In this document: in pieces, positions 4,876-8,576 of the stretch
Position numbering within the stretch: the first letter of the stretch is position 1
How the letters are laid out: each line of letters begins with the position of its first letter
Origin: Actinomycetota bacterium
GTDB lineage: Bacteria > Actinomycetota > UBA4738 > HRBIN12
Assembly: GCA_005883885.1 (NCBI GenBank)
Contig: VAYF01000014.1
Coordinates: forward strand, 1 to 8,576
Reading direction: 5' to 3'
DNA: 8,576 nucleotides
Made by a program: the position numbers and the translations under genes
Notes under the pieces: generated by a model
Database searches by the model: none
Seen by the model: the letters and a program-made list of their open reading frames with translations, nothing else
What the model was told of the DNA's origin: nothing

Positions 4876-7427
4876 TCCCACCGCCCGAGTCCGGGCTGCT
4901 CCTCACGAATGCGGGGATGAACCAGTTCATCCCGTATTTCCTGGGGCAGTCGGTGCCGCCCTACCGCCGCGCCACCACGGCGCAGAAGGTGATGCGGACC
5001 AACGACATCGAGAACGTCGGCCAGGACGCGCGGCACCTCACGTTCTTCGAGATGCTCGGCAACTTCTCGTTCGCCGACTACTTCAAGGTCGACGCGATCC
5101 GGTGGGCCCACGAGCTGATGACGGAGGGCTACGGGATCGAGCACGACCGCCTGTGGGTGACCGTCTTCGATGTCTACTAGGAGGCGGCGAGGGCGTGGGT
5201 CGACGCCGCCGGACTCTCGCCGGAGCGGATCGTCCGGCGTGGGATGTTCGACGCCCACGGTGAGCCCGCCAACTACTGGTCGACGCACGCGGCCGGCCCC
5301 GCCGGCCCATGCAGCGAGATCTTCGTGGATCGCGGGTCGAAGTACGGGCCCGACGGCGGCCCCGACGTCGACGAGGAGCGCTTCATGGAGATCTGGAACC
5401 TCGTGTTCATCCAGGACCAGGTCGACGCCGACATGCGCATCCTCGCGCCTCTGCCGGGCAAGAACGTGGACACCGGCTCGTCGCTGGAGCGCGTGGCGAC
5501 GGTGCTGCAGGGCGTCGACAACGTCTTCGAGACGGACCTGTTCCGGCCAACGCTCGAGGTCGCGGAGCGGTTGTCCGGCAGGAAGCATGGGCAGGATCCG
5601 CACGACGACGTCTCGCTCAAGATCATCGCCGAGCACGGGCGGGCGGCGACGTTCCTGATCGCGGACGGGGTTCAGCCCTCCAACACCGGGCGCGGCTACA
5701 TCCTGCGCCGGATGCTCCGGCGGGTCGTGTCGCATGCACGGCGCCTGGGGATCCAGCGCGGTGTCCTCGACGAGGTGATCACGAGCGTGCTCCAGGGTTT
5801 CGGCGACGCCTACCCGGAGCTCCGGGAGAACGCAGCCTTCGTGCGCCAGGTCGCCGACTCCGAGGAGGAGCGCTTCGCCGCCACGCTCCGTCAGGGCATG
5901 GCCCAGTTCGAAGACGCGAAGGCGCACGCCGAGCACGCGAGGATCTCCGGCGACGCCGCGTTCAAGCTGCACGACACGTTCGGGTTCCCGATCGAGCTGC
6001 TCGAAGAGATCGCGGCGGACGAGGGCCTCTCGGTCGACACCGACCGGTTCGCCGTCCTCCTCGACGAGCAGCGGGACCGCGCACGGGCGGCCGCCAAGAA
6101 GGTCGAGACCGGTCTGGAAGCCGGATCCGTGCCGGGGACCGAGTTCGTCGGGTACCGCGAACACGAGGCCGAGTCGCCGATCAGCCTCCTCCTCGGCGAG
6201 GACAACGCCGAGCTGGGCGTGGCGGAAGAGGGCGCGCGGGTTCGGGTCTTCCTCGAGCGGACGCCGTTCTACGCGGAGGGCGGTGGACAGGTCGGGGATC
6301 AAGGGATCATCCGAACGGACACCGGGTCGGTCCGCGTCATCGACACGCTGCCGGCCGGCGAGCACGGGATCGTCCACGAGGGCATCGTTGCCTCGGGTGA
6401 GGTCCGCGCCCAGCAGCCGGGGGTGGCGTCGATCGACGTGCCGCGGCGCGAGGCGACGACGCGTGCGCACACGTCGACGCACGTCGTGCACTGGACCCTG
6501 AAGCACCTCCTGGGGGAGCATGCCCGACAGGCGGGCTCCCTCGTCGAGCCCGGACGGCTCCGATTCGATTTCCCGAACCCCGGCCCGGTCGGCACCGACC
6601 AGCTGGAAGAGGCGGAGCGGGAGGCGAACCGCCGTTTGGCGGCTGATGACCCGGTCAAGATCTTCGAGACGACGATGCACGAAGCCAAGTCGCTGGGGGC
6701 GGTCGGCCTGTTCGGTGAGAAGTACGGCGATCTCGTCCGGGTCGTCGAGATCGGCGATTATTCGCGCGAGCTCTGCGGTGGGACGCATGTGCACCGCACC
6801 GGGAGCGTGGCGGTGATCCGGCTCCTCCGTGAGGGCTCGATCGGCGCCGGGATGCGCCGCGTGGAGGCGCTCGTCGGACCCGACGCGCTCCGCGAGATCG
6901 ATGCCGAACGTGCGCTCCTTCGCGGGCTCGTCGAGGCGCTCGAGGCGAAGGACCCGCAGGGCGCGATCGAACGCGCCCGCAGGGTCATCGAGGAGAACAA
7001 GCGGCTCCGGAGCCAGCTCGGGTCGTTGCGCGCCGGCGATCGCGACGCGTTGATCGCGTCGCTCGTCGCCGGCGCGCAGGACGTCGACGGGGTCGCCCTC
7101 GTGGTCTCCGAGATCCCCGGTGAGGATCCAGGCGGTCTGCGCGACCTCGCCCAGAAGGTGCGTGACCGGTTGAGCGCCGGCCCGGCGGTCGTCGTGGTCG
7201 GAAGCGGAACCGACGGGAAGGCGATGCTCGTCGCCGCGGCGACCGCGGCCGCCGTCGAGCGCGGGATCACCGCGCCCGCGCTCCTCGAGCCCGCGGCGCG
7301 TTCGATCGGAGGGGGCGCGGGCGGCAAGGACATCCTCGCGAACGCCGGCGGCACGGACGCGGAGAAGGTACCGGAGGCGCTCGGCGGGATCCCCTCGCGC
7401 GTGCGTGAGCTGCTCGGCGGGCGCTGA
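4794..7427 (+). CDS. alaS: Alanyl-tRNA synthetase, complete frame interrupted by one in-frame amber codon
   Basis: Charges tRNA-Ala and hydrolyses mischarged Ser/Gly-tRNA-Ala. The frame has 877 codons, the family's usual length. GTG start, then motif 1 (SSSLIPPPESGLLLTNAGMN, 24-43) and motif 2 (RRATTAQKV to LTFFEMLGNFSF, 58-93). Codon 129 is TAG. After it come GPAGPCSEI, VDTGSSLER (about 225-233) and motif 3 GRGYILRRMLRR (299-310). The editing domain keeps its zinc ligands His559, His563, Cys661 and His665 (HTSTH, CGGTH). A coiled region and C-Ala domain with GGGAGGKD and AGGTD finish the protein. The frame is identical on both sides of the TAG and no other lesion exists, so this is not a frameshift. 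The TAG sits where relatives have an acidic residue (VTVYxxDDEA). A naive annotation would give 4794-5180 (128 aa) and 5244-7427 (727 aa), neither with a full catalytic core. The final TGA overlaps the ruvX ATG. Confidence 0.9.
5178..5180 (+). other. In-frame amber stop codon inside alaS
   Basis: TAG is codon 129 of the alaS frame, after VTVFDVY and before EAARAWVDAAGL. Homologous protein sequence continues without gap or shift. One base change from GAG, CAG or AAG would create it; GAG (Glu) fits the acidic column best. The TAG also forms part of AGGAGG (5179-5184), a perfect Shine-Dalgarno core. No ATG, GTG or TTG occurs in the alaS frame until ATG 5244, so efficient restart right after the stop is not evident. 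Confidence 0.9.
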
Positions 7428-7873
7428 TGGCGGTGGAGGTGCCCGGTCGCGTGCTGGGGTTGGACCTCGGTGACGTTCGGATCGGCGTCGCGATCTCCGA
7501 CGAGGCGCGCCGGCTCGCGGTGCCGCTGGGGACGGTGCAGGTCGGGCGCCCGCCGGGGGAGCTCAAGGCGATCGCCGCGCTCGTCGCCGAGCACGGGGTG
7601 ACGCTCGTCGTCCTGGGTCTGCCGCTTTCCCTGGATGGATCGCACGGTCCGCGGGCGAACCATGCGGAGGCGTTCGCCGAGACCCTCCGGACGGTGCTCC
7701 ATGTCCCCGTCGCGATGCAGGACGAGCGCTTCACCACCGTCGAGGCCGAACGGGGGCTCCGCGGCGCGGGCCTGAAGGGGCAGGACCGGCGTTCGGTCGT
7801 CGATGCCGAGGCGGCGAGGATCGCGCTCCAGGCATGGCTCGACGCACGGCGGAGCGGCGCCTCCGCGGACTGA
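7427..7873 (+). CDS. ruvX: RuvX/YqgF family RNase H-fold nuclease (Holliday junction resolvase-like, 16S rRNA maturation)
   Basis: 148 residues, usual for the family. It has the RNase H-like fold: GLDLGDVRIGVAISD with catalytic Asp13; VVLGLPLSLDGSHGP (61-75); DERFTTVEAE with Glu100; and VVDAEAARIALQAWLD with Asp126. These three acids match the metal-binding set in E. coli YqgF. The family is essential or near-essential in several bacteria. It has been linked to 5' processing of pre-16S rRNA and, by fold and tests in some species, to Holliday junction cleavage; which role dominates here cannot be read from sequence. The start ATG shares a base with the alaS TGA, so it depends on alaS transcription and probably on translational coupling. 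A polar effect of the alaS amber on ruvX is therefore conceivable. It ends in TGA, 29 nt before mltG. Confidence 0.94.
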   Translation: MAVEVPGRVLGLDLGDVRIGVAISDEARRLAVPLGTVQVGRPPGELKAIAALVAEHGVTLVVLGLPLSLDGSHGPRANHAEAFAETLRTVLHVPVAMQDERFTTVEAERGLRGAGLKGQDRRSVVDAEAARIALQAWLDARRSGASAD

Positions 7874-7887
7874 GCACGTTCGACCGG

Positions 7888-7893
7888 TATCCT
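7888..7893 (+). promoter_or_regulatory. Candidate -10 box (TATCCT) of mltG
   Basis: TATCCT in CGACCGGTATCCTCGTC fits TAnnnT. It lies in the 29-nt gap between ruvX and mltG, 9 nt before the mltG ATG. No Shine-Dalgarno site is present, so a leaderless or near-leaderless mRNA is likely. It shares the CCGGTAnnCT core with the elements at 4189 and 4781. Confidence 0.45.
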
Positions 7894-7902
7894 CGTCGCC
7901 CG

Positions 7903-8576
7903 ATGGACACCTCGACGCCGCACGCGCCGACCGACGCGAGCGGCCGCCCAGGGCGCCGCCGCCGCCGCGTTCGCCTCGTCGTGGTCCTGGTCGCGTTCCT
8001 GCTCGTCACCGGGGCGGTCTCGGCGGCGGTCGCGAAGTACCGAGGGTGCCAGGAACCGCCTGCGGCGACCGGGAGCGCGGTCGCGTTCCCGATCCCGCCG
8101 GGAGCGACCGGGAAGGACGTGGTCGCCGCCCTCGATCAGCGCGGTCTGATCCGGTGCGGCGGGTTCGTCGGCAACCTCCTCCTTCGGGGGACGGGGAAGG
8201 CGGGGAAGATCCTGGCCGGCACCTACGACCTGCGGGTGGGGATGTCGCTGGACGAGATCGTGAGCGTGATCACGACCCCGCCCCCGAAGGTGCCGACCGT
8301 TCGGCTCACCGTCCCCGAGGGGCTCAGGATCTCCACGACCTATCCGGGGGAGCGGAGCATCTCGAGCGTGGTGGCCGGCCAGACCGGGCTCTCGGCGAAG
8401 ACCTTCGCATCGCTCGCGGACAGCGGCCGGTACCGACTTCCGCCGTTCCTCCCGCGGAGCGCCGGGACCGCCGAGGGGTTCCTGTTCCCCGACACGTACC
8501 AGCTGGTGAAGAAGGGTCTGACCGCAGACACCGTGATCCGTCGGATGCTGATGCAGTTCCAGACCGAGGCGAAGAG
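7903..8576 (+). CDS. mltG: Endolytic murein transglycosylase MltG (3' end outside window)
   Basis: Membrane-anchored lytic transglycosylase that cuts nascent glycan strands and helps set their length (YceG-like family). The frame is open from ATG 7903 to the window end: 224 complete codons plus two bases, so the C-terminal part is missing. Visible in order: a short cytoplasmic N-terminus with an Arg-rich patch (GRRRRRVR, 17-24); one transmembrane helix (about 23-44); and an extracytoplasmic LysM-like region with a GATGKDVVAALDQRGLI pattern (67-83), AGTYDLRVGMSLDEIV (105-120) and VRLTVPEGLRIS (133-144). The catalytic domain begins with TAEGFLFPDTYQL (189-201), where Glu191 matches the catalytic Glu218 of E. 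coli MltG. Membrane topology fits action in the cell wall space. The gene has its own putative -10 box and no ribosome binding site. Its place after alaS-ruvX is conserved in Actinomycetota. Confidence 0.94.
   Translation, partial: MDTSTPHAPTDASGRPGRRRRRVRLVVVLVAFLLVTGAVSAAVAKYRGCQEPPAATGSAVAFPIPPGATGKDVVAALDQRGLIRCGGFVGNLLLRGTGKAGKILAGTYDLRVGMSLDEIVSVITTPPPKVPTVRLTVPEGLRISTTYPGERSISSVVAGQTGLSAKTFASLADSGRYRLPPFLPRSAGTAEGFLFPDTYQLVKKGLTADTVIRRMLMQFQTEAK

Noticed and set aside
5170..5658. Alternative + strand frame overlapping the alaS amber, considered as a frameshift product
   Set aside because: The protein is Arg/Ser/Thr-rich with no AlaRS similarity. The real alaS frame resumes directly after the TAG in the same phase, so no frameshift is needed.
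4098..6794. Very long open frame (898 codons) on the minus strand, opposite rarA to alaS
   Set aside because: It is the antisense shadow of GC-rich + strand genes whose frames carry clear family motifs. Its translation is Arg/Asp/Val/Leu-rich with no recognisable domain.
1..8576. Reassignment of UAG to a sense codon in this organism
   Set aside because: rarA and the DUF948 gene end at TAG exactly where the families end, which supports UAG as a stop. One internal TAG is not enough evidence for recoding.
1..8576. Search for CRISPR arrays, tRNA genes, insertion sequences, attachment sites and defence genes
   Set aside because: No spaced direct repeats, tRNA-like cloverleaf, transposase motif or inverted terminal repeat was seen. 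No gap between genes exceeds 40 nt, and every long + strand frame is a housekeeping family.

Overview
The window is GC-rich (roughly two thirds G+C by eye) and gene-dense, with every convincing gene on the + strand. The gene order is the one usual in Actinomycetota: hisS, aspS, an F420/flavin-type split-barrel gene, rarA, a DUF948 gene, a short membrane-anchor ORF, alaS, ruvX and mltG. A PPOX-class F420-type protein, a DUF948 plus DUF6167-like pair, and AspRS and AlaRS of actinobacterial flavour all support this. I cannot place it below phylum; a deep or uncultured lineage is possible.

Layout. Positions 1-4191 form one tightly packed unit: the 3' part of hisS, aspS (4-nt stop/start overlap), a 130-aa PPOX-family protein (1-nt overlap) and rarA (4-nt gap). 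A second unit from about 4189 to 4875 holds the DUF948 protein and a short ORF whose start resembles DUF6167 but whose end is not family-like and runs into alaS. A third unit is alaS-ruvX (1-nt overlap). mltG follows after 29 nt and is cut by the window end. The three later units each begin just after a similar element, CCGG(G)TAnnCT, which I read as a -10 promoter box. Two of these (alaS, mltG) sit so close to the start codon that leaderless mRNAs are likely.

Functionally this is housekeeping: three class II aminoacyl-tRNA synthetases (His, Asp, Ala), replication-fork maintenance (RarA), a Holliday-junction-resolvase-like/16S rRNA maturation nuclease (RuvX), and the peptidoglycan lytic transglycosylase MltG. 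AspRS carries the His/Gly pair linked to non-discriminating enzymes, so Asn-tRNA may be made by the transamidation route.

The one real surprise is in alaS. The 877-codon reading frame is complete and otherwise intact, but codon 129 is an amber TAG (5178-5180), which splits the aminoacylation core between motif 2 and motif 3. Both sides are in the same frame and all editing-site and C-Ala residues are kept. It is therefore a single-codon event: sequence error, recent mutation, suppressed or read-through amber, or a split enzyme. TAG is very rare here: by eye there are only four on the + strand, namely two gene ends (rarA, DUF948), one putative -10 box, and this codon. I found no mobile element, CRISPR array, RNA gene or other defence-like system.
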